From assembly GCA_044229775.1 (NCBI GenBank), contig JBGASH010000001.1:13506-77505 (forward strand): DNA of 64,000 nt. Reading direction: 5' to 3'. The stretch comes from JAHEYG01 sp044229775 (lineage in GTDB: Bacteria > Bacteroidota > Bacteroidia > B-17B0 > Aurantibacillaceae). The position numbers and the translations under genes were made by a program. The notes under the pieces are model-generated. The model saw only the letters and a list, made by a program, of their open reading frames with translations, made no database searches and had not been told where the DNA came from. Shown here in pieces: positions 7,691 through 16,236 of the stretch. Position 1 is the first letter of the stretch; each line of letters opens with the position of its first letter.

Positions 7691-9526
7691 GTGTTAAACG
7701 CCTTTCTTAAAAATAAAACCAATGCCATATTGTTTGTTATCATTGCTGTGGCAACCAGTTTAGCCTATATAAACGTATGGAGGGCAGGATTTATCAGTTG
7801 GGACGATGCCGATTTTACAATTGATAACAGCGATGTAAGGACTTTTAATTTGAAAGCCTTCTTCACTAACTTTTATCTGGGAAATTATCCGCCCCTTACC
7901 ATGTTTAGTTTTGCGGTGGATTATATGCTGGGAAAGAATAACCCTTCGGTTTACCATTTCACAAATATTACGCTTCATATCATAAACGCAGGATTGGTGT
8001 TTTTATTATTTATTAAGCTACAGCCTAACCGTTATCTGGCGTTCTTTACAGCGCTTATTTTTGCATTGCACCCAATGCAAACCGAAAGTGTTTCATGGAT
8101 CTCGGAACGAAAAAATGTATTGTGCGCGTTGTTCTATTTTTTGTCGCTTTTATTATATATACGGTATACAAAGAACAGGAACCAAAAAAATTATCTTCTG
8201 GTAATGTTGGCGTTTGTAGCCGCTCTTTTTTCAAAAGGAATGGCTGTAAGCTTACCCGTTTCGCTATTGGCTTTGGACCTCTGGATGAAACAGCCGATCA
8301 ACAAAAAAGTATTGATCGAAAAAATACCATTTTTTGTGCTCTCGTTTATTTTTGGAGTGATAGCAGTAAAGGCACAGTCATCCTCGGGATTTTTAAAGCC
8401 CGAAGACCATTATGGGATCTTACAAAAATTCCTTTTTTCGGGAGAAGCATTTTTATCTTATTTTCTTAAAATAATTATTCCCTATAAATTGTCGGCGCTA
8501 TATCCTTATCCCACCGGAATAACGGTTTTGCAGGTGGCCGGTCTTTTATTTTTTGTTGGAGCAATTGTAGCGCTAATTCTTTTTATGCGGCGACAAAATT
8601 ATTTAATGGCTGGTGCCATTCTGTTTTTTGCCGGTAATGTTATTTTTGTTTTACAGTTTGTTGCCTTTGGCGCCGTTTTAATGGCCGATCATTATATTTA
8701 TATTGCTTGTCTCGGCGTTATTTATCCTATAATGGTTCTTATTTTTTCGGTACTGAAACAGAACAAAGCTTCTTCAGCCGTGATCATCATCATCTGCCTT
8801 TTCTTTGGTTTATATACATTTAAACGTAACAGTATCTGGCAAAACGAAATAAATTTTTGGTCGGATATAGCTACAAAATATCCCACCTCACACATTGCAT
8901 TAAATAGTTTAGGAGCGGCTTATATGCAAAAAGGACGCTATGCCGAGGCACACGAATGTGTTGGAAGAGCCATTTCTTTAGCGCCGACTTTTTACAAAGC
9001 CTATTATAATAATGGATTAATTTATGCCCGCGAGAATAAATTTTTGGAAGCGATGAAAAATTTTGATCAGGCCATAAAAATAAATAATTACCCAAAAGCT
9101 ATTGTGGCAAGAGGCGGGATCTATTACGAAGTAAAGGATTTTTCAAAAGCGATGAACGACGCGCAAACAGTTATTTCGATAGAACCCAACAACGCACGAG
9201 CCTATTTTTTAATGGGCAATTGTCTTAACGACCTCAATCAACTCGACAAAGCTTTAGAGAGCTATTCAAAAGCCATTGAAATAAAAAGCAACGAGCCGGT
9301 ATTTTTTCTGAATAGAGCCATTGTTTTTGGTAAATTGCAGCACTATGACAACAGCCTTAATGATCTGGAAGCGGCTCTAAGAATTGATCCGCAATACGCC
9401 GAAGCGTATTACTGGAAAGCGGTTGTAAGAATAAATTTAAAGCAAAGCCCTTGTGAAGATCTCCAGAACGCTGTTAAATTTGGTTTTGAACAAGCGCGGG
9501 GACCATTAAATAAATATTGTAATTGA
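7691..9526 (+). CDS. Polytopic membrane protein with C-terminal TPR repeats (TMTC-like)
   Basis: A 611-aa protein. Residues 1-390 hold about ten transmembrane helices with a GT-C-like first loop containing ISWDDADF and the LHPMQTESVSWISERKNVL pattern. Residues 395-611 hold six TPR units (HIALNSLGAAYMQKGRYAEA and similar). This layout resembles eukaryotic TMTC O-mannosyltransferases and a widespread bacterial family of unknown function. It may transfer a lipid-linked sugar to exported proteins, but that is inference. The start is GTG at 7691. It overlaps the amidase gene by 1 nt (TGATG), so the two are co-expressed. Confidence 0.82.
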   Translation: MLNAFLKNKTNAILFVIIAVATSLAYINVWRAGFISWDDADFTIDNSDVRTFNLKAFFTNFYLGNYPPLTMFSFAVDYMLGKNNPSVYHFTNITLHIINAGLVFLLFIKLQPNRYLAFFTALIFALHPMQTESVSWISERKNVLCALFYFLSLLLYIRYTKNRNQKNYLLVMLAFVAALFSKGMAVSLPVSLLALDLWMKQPINKKVLIEKIPFFVLSFIFGVIAVKAQSSSGFLKPEDHYGILQKFLFSGEAFLSYFLKIIIPYKLSALYPYPTGITVLQVAGLLFFVGAIVALILFMRRQNYLMAGAILFFAGNVIFVLQFVAFGAVLMADHYIYIACLGVIYPIMVLIFSVLKQNKASSAVIIIICLFFGLYTFKRNSIWQNEINFWSDIATKYPTSHIALNSLGAAYMQKGRYAEAHECVGRAISLAPTFYKAYYNNGLIYARENKFLEAMKNFDQAIKINNYPKAIVARGGIYYEVKDFSKAMNDAQTVISIEPNNARAYFLMGNCLNDLNQLDKALESYSKAIEIKSNEPVFFLNRAIVFGKLQHYDNSLNDLEAALRIDPQYAEAYYWKAVVRINLKQSPCEDLQNAVKFGFEQARGPLNKYCN

Positions 9527-10320
9527 TGAAAGCAACTATTGTACAAACCTCCTTGTTTTGGGAAGACCGGGAAAAAAACCTCGAACACTTTAACAAAATT
9601 ATTACGGCTATTCCAGAAAAGACCGATCTTATTGTGCTTCCCGAAATGTTCACCACTGGTTTTACCATGGATCCAAAAAAAAATGCGGAGCCTGCCAATG
9701 GTTATACGGTAAGCTGGTTAAAGCAAAAGGCCAAATCAAAAAATGCTGTAATTATAGGGAGCGTGGCGGTTGAGGAGAATAAGAAATATTACAACCGACT
9801 GTTTTGGGTAGAGCCCAATGGAAATGTGCGTTCGTATAACAAACGCCATTTATTCCGAATGGCAAAAGAAGAACAGCACTACACCATGGGCACCGAAAAA
9901 ATAATAGGACAAATTAGCGGGTGGAATATTTGTCCGCTGGTATGTTACGATCTGCGTTTCCCTTTATGGAGCAGAAATGGGTTTAAAAAAGAGAATGGAT
10001 CTTACACAGCGGCCTACGATGTTTTAATTTATGTTGCCAATTGGCCCGAAGCACGTAGCTATGCGTGGAAGCAATTATTAATTGCACGGGCCATTGAAAA
10101 TCAGGCTTACGTAATAGGCGTTAATCGCATTGGTAGCGACGGCAACAACATTTCGCATTCGGGCGATAGTATGATCATAAATCCACGAGGAGAGATCATC
10201 AGCAAAACAAAAGCTAATGAAGAAAGCGTTGAAACGGTTTCGTTAGATAAAACATACCTCGAAGAATACCGGAAAACTTTTCCCGTGGGATTGGATGCGG
10301 ATGAATTTAAAATCCTTTAA
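9526..10320 (+). CDS. Nitrilase-superfamily amidase (omega-amidase/YafV-like)
   Basis: A 264-aa carbon-nitrogen hydrolase with a complete catalytic triad: Glu40 in LIVLPEMF, Lys106 in YNKRHLF and Cys140 in PLVCYDLRFP. The last motif, with RFP directly after the nucleophile, matches the YafV/NIT2 branch, which hydrolyses alpha-ketoglutaramate and alpha-ketosuccinamate. Cytosolic metabolite repair is the likely role. I start at ATG 9526, which overlaps the TPR gene stop, rather than at the TTG one codon upstream. It converges with the next gene, overlapping at the stop codons. Confidence 0.88.
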   Translation: MKATIVQTSLFWEDREKNLEHFNKIITAIPEKTDLIVLPEMFTTGFTMDPKKNAEPANGYTVSWLKQKAKSKNAVIIGSVAVEENKKYYNRLFWVEPNGNVRSYNKRHLFRMAKEEQHYTMGTEKIIGQISGWNICPLVCYDLRFPLWSRNGFKKENGSYTAAYDVLIYVANWPEARSYAWKQLLIARAIENQAYVIGVNRIGSDGNNISHSGDSMIINPRGEIISKTKANEESVETVSLDKTYLEEYRKTFPVGLDADEFKIL

Positions 10321-10772
10321 TGTCCACCCACTTTTACATAGGCATATTCCCTATGATCGGAACTTATTAAAAAGAGTTTATCATTCTTTTCGTCGTAACG
10401 ATAACTAAGTATAATTTCCTTTGCCGCTGCAATACCACCTTCTGATTTAACGATGTGCAATTTCAATTTTCCTTTTCCGGCTAACATCCAGTGAAAATAG
10501 TGCGCCATTTTTGAATTACCGTCTTTGTCTTTTAAGCTAATAATAAAATCTTCGTGATGAGAGGTAAGCGTAGTGGCCGGAGTTTCTGATTCGTCGGCCG
10601 AAAAACTCACGTGTAAAATCTCAAATTGTGCTTTACCATCTTTAAATTTGGCCGCCTTTGTTTCGGCATCCCAATCGGCTTCTAATTTTTTAAGATCCGC
10701 ATCCTGTGCCATGATCGAACAGGTTCCAAAAAGACAGATCGCACAACATAAAATAAGACGTAAATTTTTCAT
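10317..10772 (-). CDS. Small secreted protein of unknown function
   Basis: A 151-aa protein beginning with a clear signal peptide (MKNLRLILCCAICLFG, ending near IMAQ). This fixes ATG 10772 as the start instead of an in-frame codon 45 nt upstream that lacks a signal. The mature part is charged, begins DADLKKLEADWDAETKAAKF and ends HREYAYVKVGGH. I do not recognise a family. Nothing indicates an enzyme. It stands alone, convergent with the amidase and divergent from leuS. Confidence 0.7.
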   Translation of the reverse strand: MKNLRLILCCAICLFGTCSIMAQDADLKKLEADWDAETKAAKFKDGKAQFEILHVSFSADESETPATTLTSHHEDFIISLKDKDGNSKMAHYFHWMLAGKGKLKLHIVKSEGGIAAAKEIILSYRYDEKNDKLFLISSDHREYAYVKVGGH

Positions 10773-10824
10773 AAACAACAGTGTTTTTATAGTACAAATA
10801 TAGCTATTCGTAAGCATAATACAT

Positions 10825-10832
10825 TATCTTTG
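10825..10832 (+). promoter_or_regulatory. leuS: Candidate -7 box upstream of leuS (TATCTTTG)
   Basis: TATCTTTG matches the TAnnTTTG -7 consensus. A transcript starting a few bases downstream would contain almost exactly the structured leader element at 10845-10961 before the leuS ATG at 10972. No clear -33 TTTG is visible. Confidence 0.4.
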
Positions 10833-10844
10833 TAAATGAACATT

Positions 10845-10961
10845 GCGTTAGGGATTGAGGCTTTGTTTGAGCTCTTTTTTATTGAGCATTTAGCGAAATA
10901 AAAAAAGCGAGTGCCGAAAGCCCGACCGCGAGTGAACGAAGTGAACCTCGGGGTAACGCCC
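10845..10961 (+). repeat. Structured repeat-like leader between promoter and leuS
   Basis: The segment opens with GCGTTAGGGATTGAGG and closes with GGGGTAACGCCC, so GCGTTA (10845-10850) can pair with TAACGC (10954-10959). Inside, CTTTTTTATT pairs with AATAAAAAAAG, and a second arm carries CGAG-tgaacgaagtgaac-CTCG. The wording GCGTTAGGGATTGA...AAAGCCCGACC...GGGGTAACGCCC is one I associate with a short dispersed repeat of Bacteroidota. Here it fills the leuS leader, so it is either an inserted repeat or a leader RNA. It does not look like a T-box: no specifier loop or T-box core sequence is seen. Confidence 0.6.
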
Positions 10962-10971
10962 AAAGAATAAA

Positions 10972-13900
10972 ATGGAATACAACTTTAGAAAAATAGAAGA
11001 AAAGTGGCAAGCTATCTGGAAGGATAAAAAATCTTTCAAAACAGATAATAATTCAAGCAAACCGAAATATTATGTACTCGACATGTTTCCATATCCTTCG
11101 GGTGCCGGATTGCATGTGGGTCACCCATTAGGTTATATTGCCTCCGATATTATAGCGCGGTATAAACGCCATAAAGGATTTAATGTATTACACCCTATGG
11201 GGTACGATAGTTTTGGATTACCGGCCGAACAGTATGCTATACAAACAGGACAACATCCTAAAATTACAACCGAACAAAACATTGCCCGTTACCGCGAGCA
11301 ATTAGATAAAATTGGATTTTCGTTTGATTGGGATAGAGAAGTAAGAACATCTGACCCGTCGTATTACAAATGGACACAATGGATCTTTATACAATTATTT
11401 AATTCGTGGTACGATCTTAAAAGCAATAAGGCCGAGAAGATAGAGACCCTAATTGCCGAATTTGAAAAAAGTGGCAATGGTAATATAAACGCACATTGTG
11501 AAGAAGGTACAAAAACATTTTCGGCAGAAGAGTGGAAAAACTATTCTGAAAAAGAAAGATCAGACGCCTTGATGCAATACCGCATTGCTTATTTGGGAGA
11601 AGCGTATGTGAATTGGTGTCCTGCTATGGGAACCGTATTAGCCAATGACGAAGTAAAGGATGGCGTAAGCGAACGCGGTGGTTATCCGGTTGAACGGAAA
11701 TTAATGAAGCAATGGAGCATGCGTATAACGGCCTACGCACAGCGGCTTTTGGATGGTTTGGATAAGATTGACTGGACCGAAAGTTTGAAGGAATCGCAAC
11801 GCTATTGGATAGGAAAAAGCGAGGGAACGAGTTTGAAGTTTAGGGTCCAGGACCTATCCCCGGCCCTTTCCAAAGGAAAGGGAGAAGAGGCAGCCGAAGG
11901 CATTGACCCGGGTTATTTTACCACCGACGAGTTTACCTATAGGTTGTTACATGATAGAGCAGTGGAAATGAGAAAAAATCCAACCCCGGCAGAATCTGCG
12001 TTGTGGAAATCTTTAAAAGGAAATAAACTGGATGTTCATTTCAGGCAGCAACAAATAATAGGAAAATACATTGTAGATTTTGTTTGTTTGTCAAAAAAAC
12101 TTGTGGTTGAGGTGGATGGAGATATACATGATCATCAAAAAGAAGAGGACGAACAAAGAACACGGGAATTGACACTTACGGGTTACAAAGTGATTCGATT
12201 CAAAAACGAAAAGGTATTAAATGAAATTGATGGTGTCCTGAGAGAAATTAGTTCCGAATTAGAAACGCAAAGTAAAGTCCTCCCCAAAGGGGAGGATTTA
12301 GGAGGGGTCATAGAGGTTTTCACAACACGACCCGATACCATCTTTGGCGTATCATTTGTTACTCTTGCTCCGGAGCATGAGTTAGTTGATAAAATTACAA
12401 CGCCCGAACAAAAAGCGGCGGTGGATGATTACGTTAACAAATCAAAGAGCAGAAGTGAGCGTGAGCGACAAGCCGACGTGAATAAAGTGAGCGGCGTTTT
12501 TACAGGTGCTTATGTAGAACACCCTTTTACAAAAAAACAAATTCCTATTTGGGTGGGCGATTATGTGTTGGCAGGTTATGGAACCGGAGCTGTTATGGCC
12601 GTACCGGCGCACGATGAACGAGATTTTAAATTTGCCACGCATTTTGGTTTAGCAAAACCACAAGTGATTGTTCCGCCAACAGAACATGATCTTGAAAAGG
12701 CGTCGTGGGATGAAAAAGAAGGAAAGTTAATTAACTCCGATTTTTTAAACGGTCTCGAGGTAAAAGCAGCCATAAAAAAAGCCATTGAAGAAATTGAAAA
12801 GAATAATTTAGGAAAAGGAAAAATAAATTACCGCCTGCGCGACGCGGTTTTTGGCCGTCAGCGTTATTGGGGAGAACCGATCCCTATCTTTTATAAAGAT
12901 GGAATTCCACATGCATTACCCGAAAGCGAATTACCATTGGTGTTACCCGAAGTAGATAAGTATTTACCAACCGAAGACGGCGAACCGCCTTTGGCCCGCG
13001 CTACCAACTGGAAGTACACCCCTCTCCTTGGGAGAGGGGACGGGGGTGAGGCTTCTTACCCCTACGAATTAACCACCATGCCCGGTTGGGCTGGGAGCTC
13101 TTGGTATTTTTTGCGCTATATGGATGTGCATAACGACAAAACTTTTGCCGATAAAAAATTAATGGACTACTGGAAAAATGTAGACCTATACATTGGTGGC
13201 AGCGAACATGCTACCGGACATTTATTATATGTGCGTTTCTGGACCAAGTTTTTGCACGACTTAAATTATATTTCTATTGACGAACCTGCGCAGAAACTGA
13301 TCAATCAAGGGATGATACAGGGGCTGAGCGAGAAAATAATTAGATTAACGGCAAGGAATCCTAAAATAATTGATGGACATGAAAATTTGGATGAGGCTCT
13401 AGCAAATATTGAAAATAAAAGTGTTTCAATTCCTGAGGGAATTTCAAATGTGTTTATTAGTGCTGACGTAGTAGAAAGTCATAGAAGCCCTTTCTTGTCA
13501 ACGGACAAACACGCAAGAGTTGATGATGTTGAGAATGGGGTATTGAATATTAGAAAGCATTTAAAATTTTGGAAAGAAGATAGTGACGCGGCTTTTGTTT
13601 GTTTAGGAGGGTATTGGAGAAATGGAGAATTCCATGGGAATGGCTCAGATCAATTCAAGACAATACAAGAAGTAGAAAAAATGTCTAAATCGAAACACAA
13701 CGTTGTTTCACCTGACAATAAATTCGACGAATCTACTGGAGAAATTGTTCCCGGCATAATTGAAAAATTCGGCGCGGATACTTTGCGTTTGTACGAAATG
13801 TTTTTGGGTCCCCTTGAGCAAAGTAAACCCTGGAACACTAATGGTATTACCGGCGTTTCGGGTTTTTTGAAAAAATTGTGGAGACTGTTCTATATGTCCC

Positions 13901-14421
13901 CCGCTGGCGGGGGTGGCGAGACGGGGGTGGACATTACCGTAAGCTCAGCCGAACCGACCAAGCCCGAACTAAAAGCGCTACACAAAACCATTAAAAAAAT
14001 TACCGAAGACATAGAGCGTTTTTCGTTCAACACCTCGGTAAGTAATTTTATGATCTGTGTAAATGAATTAACCGACCTTAAATGTAATAAGAGAGCTATA
14101 CTTGAACCGTTATTAATTATTTTATCGCCTTACGCGCCGCACATTACCGAAGAACTGTGGGAGAAACTAGGCCATAAAGAAAGCATAGCTTATGCTGAGT
14201 TTCCTATTTGTAACGAGAGTTATTTGGTAGAGAGTAATTTTAATTATCCTATTTCGTTCAATGGTAAAACCCGTTTCAATATCGAAATGCCCGCAACGTT
14301 AAGCATTCCCGAAATTGAGAAACTGGTAATGGAAGCCGAACAAACACATAAGTATTTAGAAGGTAAGCAACCTAAAAAGGTGATCGTGGTTCCTAAAAAA
14401 ATTGTGAATATTGTAGTTTGA
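10972..14421 (+). CDS. leuS: Leucyl-tRNA synthetase with an internal DUF559 domain and two repeat insertions
   Basis: A 1149-aa class I synthetase charging tRNA-Leu. The HIGH motif is HVGH in PSGAGLHVGHPLGY (about residue 48) and KMSKS is EKMSKSKHN (about residue 903). The FEKSGNGNINAHCEE and VNWCPAMGTVLANDEV segments match Bacteroidota LeuS. Most relatives are about 920-950 aa. The excess is explained by an in-frame insert at about residues 292-446, holding a DUF559 domain inside the start of the CP1 editing domain, and by two short hairpin-derived stretches near residues 683-694 and 976-987. The stretch before KMSKS (13330-13680) also looks expanded and divergent. The reading frame is intact throughout. 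Confidence 0.95.
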   Translation: MEYNFRKIEEKWQAIWKDKKSFKTDNNSSKPKYYVLDMFPYPSGAGLHVGHPLGYIASDIIARYKRHKGFNVLHPMGYDSFGLPAEQYAIQTGQHPKITTEQNIARYREQLDKIGFSFDWDREVRTSDPSYYKWTQWIFIQLFNSWYDLKSNKAEKIETLIAEFEKSGNGNINAHCEEGTKTFSAEEWKNYSEKERSDALMQYRIAYLGEAYVNWCPAMGTVLANDEVKDGVSERGGYPVERKLMKQWSMRITAYAQRLLDGLDKIDWTESLKESQRYWIGKSEGTSLKFRVQDLSPALSKGKGEEAAEGIDPGYFTTDEFTYRLLHDRAVEMRKNPTPAESALWKSLKGNKLDVHFRQQQIIGKYIVDFVCLSKKLVVEVDGDIHDHQKEEDEQRTRELTLTGYKVIRFKNEKVLNEIDGVLREISSELETQSKVLPKGEDLGGVIEVFTTRPDTIFGVSFVTLAPEHELVDKITTPEQKAAVDDYVNKSKSRSERERQADVNKVSGVFTGAYVEHPFTKKQIPIWVGDYVLAGYGTGAVMAVPAHDERDFKFATHFGLAKPQVIVPPTEHDLEKASWDEKEGKLINSDFLNGLEVKAAIKKAIEEIEKNNLGKGKINYRLRDAVFGRQRYWGEPIPIFYKDGIPHALPESELPLVLPEVDKYLPTEDGEPPLARATNWKYTPLLGRGDGGEASYPYELTTMPGWAGSSWYFLRYMDVHNDKTFADKKLMDYWKNVDLYIGGSEHATGHLLYVRFWTKFLHDLNYISIDEPAQKLINQGMIQGLSEKIIRLTARNPKIIDGHENLDEALANIENKSVSIPEGISNVFISADVVESHRSPFLSTDKHARVDDVENGVLNIRKHLKFWKEDSDAAFVCLGGYWRNGEFHGNGSDQFKTIQEVEKMSKSKHNVVSPDNKFDESTGEIVPGIIEKFGADTLRLYEMFLGPLEQSKPWNTNGITGVSGFLKKLWRLFYMSPAGGGGETGVDITVSSAEPTKPELKALHKTIKKITEDIERFSFNTSVSNFMICVNELTDLKCNKRAILEPLLIILSPYAPHITEELWEKLGHKESIAYAEFPICNESYLVESNFNYPISFNGKTRFNIEMPATLSIPEIEKLVMEAEQTHKYLEGKQPKKVIVVPKKIVNIVV
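11864..11882. repeat. Left hairpin of the leuS DUF559 insert
   Basis: CCCTTTCC-AAA-GGAAAGGG, a perfect 8-bp stem with a 3-nt loop. The outer tail reads GGACCTATCCCCGG. It is translated in leuS as part of PALSKGKGE. Confidence 0.85.
12278..12296. repeat. Right hairpin of the leuS DUF559 insert
   Basis: TCCTCCCC-AAA-GGGGAGGA, a perfect 8-bp stem with the same AAA loop and 19-nt length as the left hairpin. The outer tail TTTAGGAGGGGTC is the inverted counterpart of the left tail. It is translated as VLPKGEDLGGV. Confidence 0.85.
13019..13051 (+). repeat. Palindromic repeat inside leuS (second insertion)
   Basis: CCCCTCTCC-TTG-GGAGAGGGG is a perfect 9-bp stem, followed by the tail ACGGGGGTGAGG. 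It is translated in frame as TPLLGRGDGGEA, between NWKY and SYPYELTTMPGWAGSSWY, a loop of variable length in LeuS relatives. The same hairpin-plus-GGGTGAGG unit occurs at 35101-35131 and 58871-58903. Confidence 0.85.
13898..13929 (+). repeat. Palindromic repeat inside leuS (third insertion)
   Basis: CCCCCGC-TG-GCGGGGG forms a 7-bp stem, followed by TGGCGAGACGGGGGTGG. It is translated as SPAGGGGETGVD, between KLWRLFYM and ITVSSAEPTKPELKALHKTI, again a poorly conserved loop. The tail GACGGGGGTGG matches the tail of the second insertion. Confidence 0.75.
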
Positions 14422-14981
14422 AAAAAATAGTTTTCATAAGTGCAGTTATCATTTTCTCTGCGTTTGCGAAACAGGAGAGTAAAGATGTTATTTTGTGGGA
14501 TGAGAACAGGCTGTTGACCTGGGACGATTTTAAAGGAAAGCCCGAACGGCGATTTGCCGCCGCCTCAACGGCCTACGATATTTTAAAGAGCGTTATTAAA
14601 AAAGATGAAGCGGCTGCACAAATTACCATAAAGGCGGTGTTCTTTTGTAAGACCTCCTGGAAAAACAGTTATTGGGCCGAGAGTACAATATTGGCACACG
14701 AACAAAGGCACTTTGATATTGTAGAATTGTTTTCGCGGAAACTCCGCAAATTGTTGCAGGAAACAAAATATAAAAGTCATGCCGATGTAGAAACCAAAGC
14801 CGATTCGCTTTACGCAATAATAGATAAAGAAATGGATGCTTACCAGGATGTATACGATGAGGAGTCGGATGGTTCGATGGACGGCGATAAACAAAGAGTG
14901 TGGAATAAAAAAGTAGCAGCCGAATTAAAAGCACTAGAGCAATATAATAACATCCAATTTGTGGTGGCCATAAATAAATAA
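14418..14981 (+). CDS. DUF922-like secreted zinc protease
   Basis: A 187-aa protein starting at TTG 14418, which overlaps the leuS stop. It has a signal peptide (MKKIVFISAVIIFSAFA), then LLTWDDFKGKPE, the usual DUF922 opening, and a putative HExxH zinc site in LAHEQRHFDIVELF (about residue 95). DUF922 proteins are predicted periplasmic or secreted zinc-dependent proteases of unknown substrate. It is followed directly by the TlpA-like gene (1-nt overlap), so leuS, this gene and the next few are probably co-transcribed. Confidence 0.8.
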   Translation: MKKIVFISAVIIFSAFAKQESKDVILWDENRLLTWDDFKGKPERRFAAASTAYDILKSVIKKDEAAAQITIKAVFFCKTSWKNSYWAESTILAHEQRHFDIVELFSRKLRKLLQETKYKSHADVETKADSLYAIIDKEMDAYQDVYDEESDGSMDGDKQRVWNKKVAAELKALEQYNNIQFVVAINK

Positions 14982-16225
14982 TGAAATTAACGAAGTATAT
15001 ACTTGTTCTGTGTGTTTTGGTTCCGGCCACTTTATTTTCTTCTATGAAGATAAAGCAGGGGATCTGGCGAGGCGTTTTAACGTTGGACAAAGAGAAGAAA
15101 CTGGAGCTTCCTTTCAATTTTAATGTTGAACGGGTAGAGGACAAAATTTACATCATCATAAAAAATGCCGGTGAAGAAATTACTATAGATGAAATTAAAT
15201 TCAAGGGCGACTCTTTAATTTTTAAAATGCCGGTATTTGATTCGGAGTTTCGCACAAAGATCACGAACGAGAATACATTAGACGGCTACTGGATCAATTA
15301 TGCGCGCAAAGACAAGAACGTTATTCCTTTTAAAGCTGTTGCGGGAAAAACGGCACGCTTTGATTTTCTTCCGGGCAAACCCCTGACTTTTTACGAGGGA
15401 AAATGGGAATGTGATTTTAGTCCGGGCACAGCCGACAGCAGCAAAGCCATTGGTGTATTTAAACACGAAAACAATTCGGTATACGTGACCGGAACATTTT
15501 TAACCGAGACGGGTGATTACCGCTATTTAGAAGGCATGATGTTTCAGGGAAAATTATATTTATCCTGTTTCGATGGCGCCCATGCGTTCTTGTTCATAGC
15601 CGAATCGGGTAATGGTACGTCTATTACCAAAGGCGATTTTTATTCAGGCATGCATCATCACGAAAATTGGATAGCGAAAAGAAACGATAATTTTAAATTA
15701 AGAGATCCGGAAAGCATTACTTATATGGTAAGTCCTAAAGGAAAACTGGATTTTGGTTTTCCCGATTCTGAAAAAAAGATAGTTAGTCTGCACGACGAGA
15801 AATACAAAGGAAAAGTGGTCATTATTCAGATAATGGGAACCTGGTGCCCTAATTGTATGGATGAAACAAAATACCTGGCCGGCATTTACAAAAAATATAA
15901 AAAAGATGGATTGGAAATTATCGCTTTAGATTATGAACGAACGGATAATTGGGAAAAGTCGAAAAGCAATGTGGCGCGGTTAAAAAGTAAATTTGGGGTA
16001 GAGTACGATATTTTAATCACCGGTTTAACCGGAAAAGAAAAAGCGTCGGAAAGCTTACAATTTTTAAATGGCATAACCGCCTTTCCTACTACCTTGATCT
16101 TAGACCGTGACCATAAAGTAAGAACGGTGTATACGGGGTTTAGCGGTCCTGCTACGGGAAAGGAATACGAAAATTACACCGCAAAAACCCAAAGTTTATT
16201 AGAGGAATTATTATTAAAGAAATAA
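14981..16225 (+). CDS. TlpA-like thioredoxin-fold disulfide reductase
   Basis: A 414-aa exported protein. It has an N-terminal signal peptide (MKLTKYILVLCVLVPATLF), a beta-rich N-terminal domain of about 240 residues with no recognised name, and a C-terminal thioredoxin domain with GTWCPNCMDE near residue 287 (active site CPNC). A cis-proline region follows in ITAFPTTLILD. TlpA/ResA-type proteins reduce periplasmic cysteines, for instance in cytochrome maturation. The N-terminal domain points to a Bacteroidota-specific variant whose partner is unknown. Confidence 0.85.
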   Translation: MKLTKYILVLCVLVPATLFSSMKIKQGIWRGVLTLDKEKKLELPFNFNVERVEDKIYIIIKNAGEEITIDEIKFKGDSLIFKMPVFDSEFRTKITNENTLDGYWINYARKDKNVIPFKAVAGKTARFDFLPGKPLTFYEGKWECDFSPGTADSSKAIGVFKHENNSVYVTGTFLTETGDYRYLEGMMFQGKLYLSCFDGAHAFLFIAESGNGTSITKGDFYSGMHHHENWIAKRNDNFKLRDPESITYMVSPKGKLDFGFPDSEKKIVSLHDEKYKGKVVIIQIMGTWCPNCMDETKYLAGIYKKYKKDGLEIIALDYERTDNWEKSKSNVARLKSKFGVEYDILITGLTGKEKASESLQFLNGITAFPTTLILDRDHKVRTVYTGFSGPATGKEYENYTAKTQSLLEELLLKK

Positions 16226-16236
16226 AGAAGAAAAGC

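Larger units (their letters stand above)
11846..12311 (+). mobile_element. In-frame DUF559 cassette inserted in leuS
   Basis: The insert lies between SEGTSLKFRV and IEVFTTRPDTIFG, which are normally about ten residues apart in the CP1 editing domain. It carries a DUF559 (PD-(D/E)XK-like) domain at about LeuS residues 333-430: MRKNPTPAESALWKSLKG, FRQQQIIGKYIVDFVC, LVVEVDGDIHDH, YKVIRFKNEKV. At each end is a perfect 8-bp-stem hairpin with an AAA loop (11864-11882 and 12278-12296), flanked outside by related tails (GGACCTATCCCC on the left, AGGAGGGGTC on the right). Both ends keep the leuS frame. A dispersed element that has become part of the protein is the simplest reading. Confidence 0.8.

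Noticed and set aside
10845..10961. T-box riboswitch upstream of leuS
   Set aside because: A T-box would be the textbook leader for a synthetase, but no specifier loop, T-box core or terminator/antiterminator pair is visible; the sequence resembles a dispersed Bacteroidota repeat instead.
14623..15144. 173-aa minus-strand ORF opposite the DUF922 and TlpA-like genes
   Set aside because: It is antisense to two genes with clear family motifs, has no signal or motif of its own, and has erratic composition.
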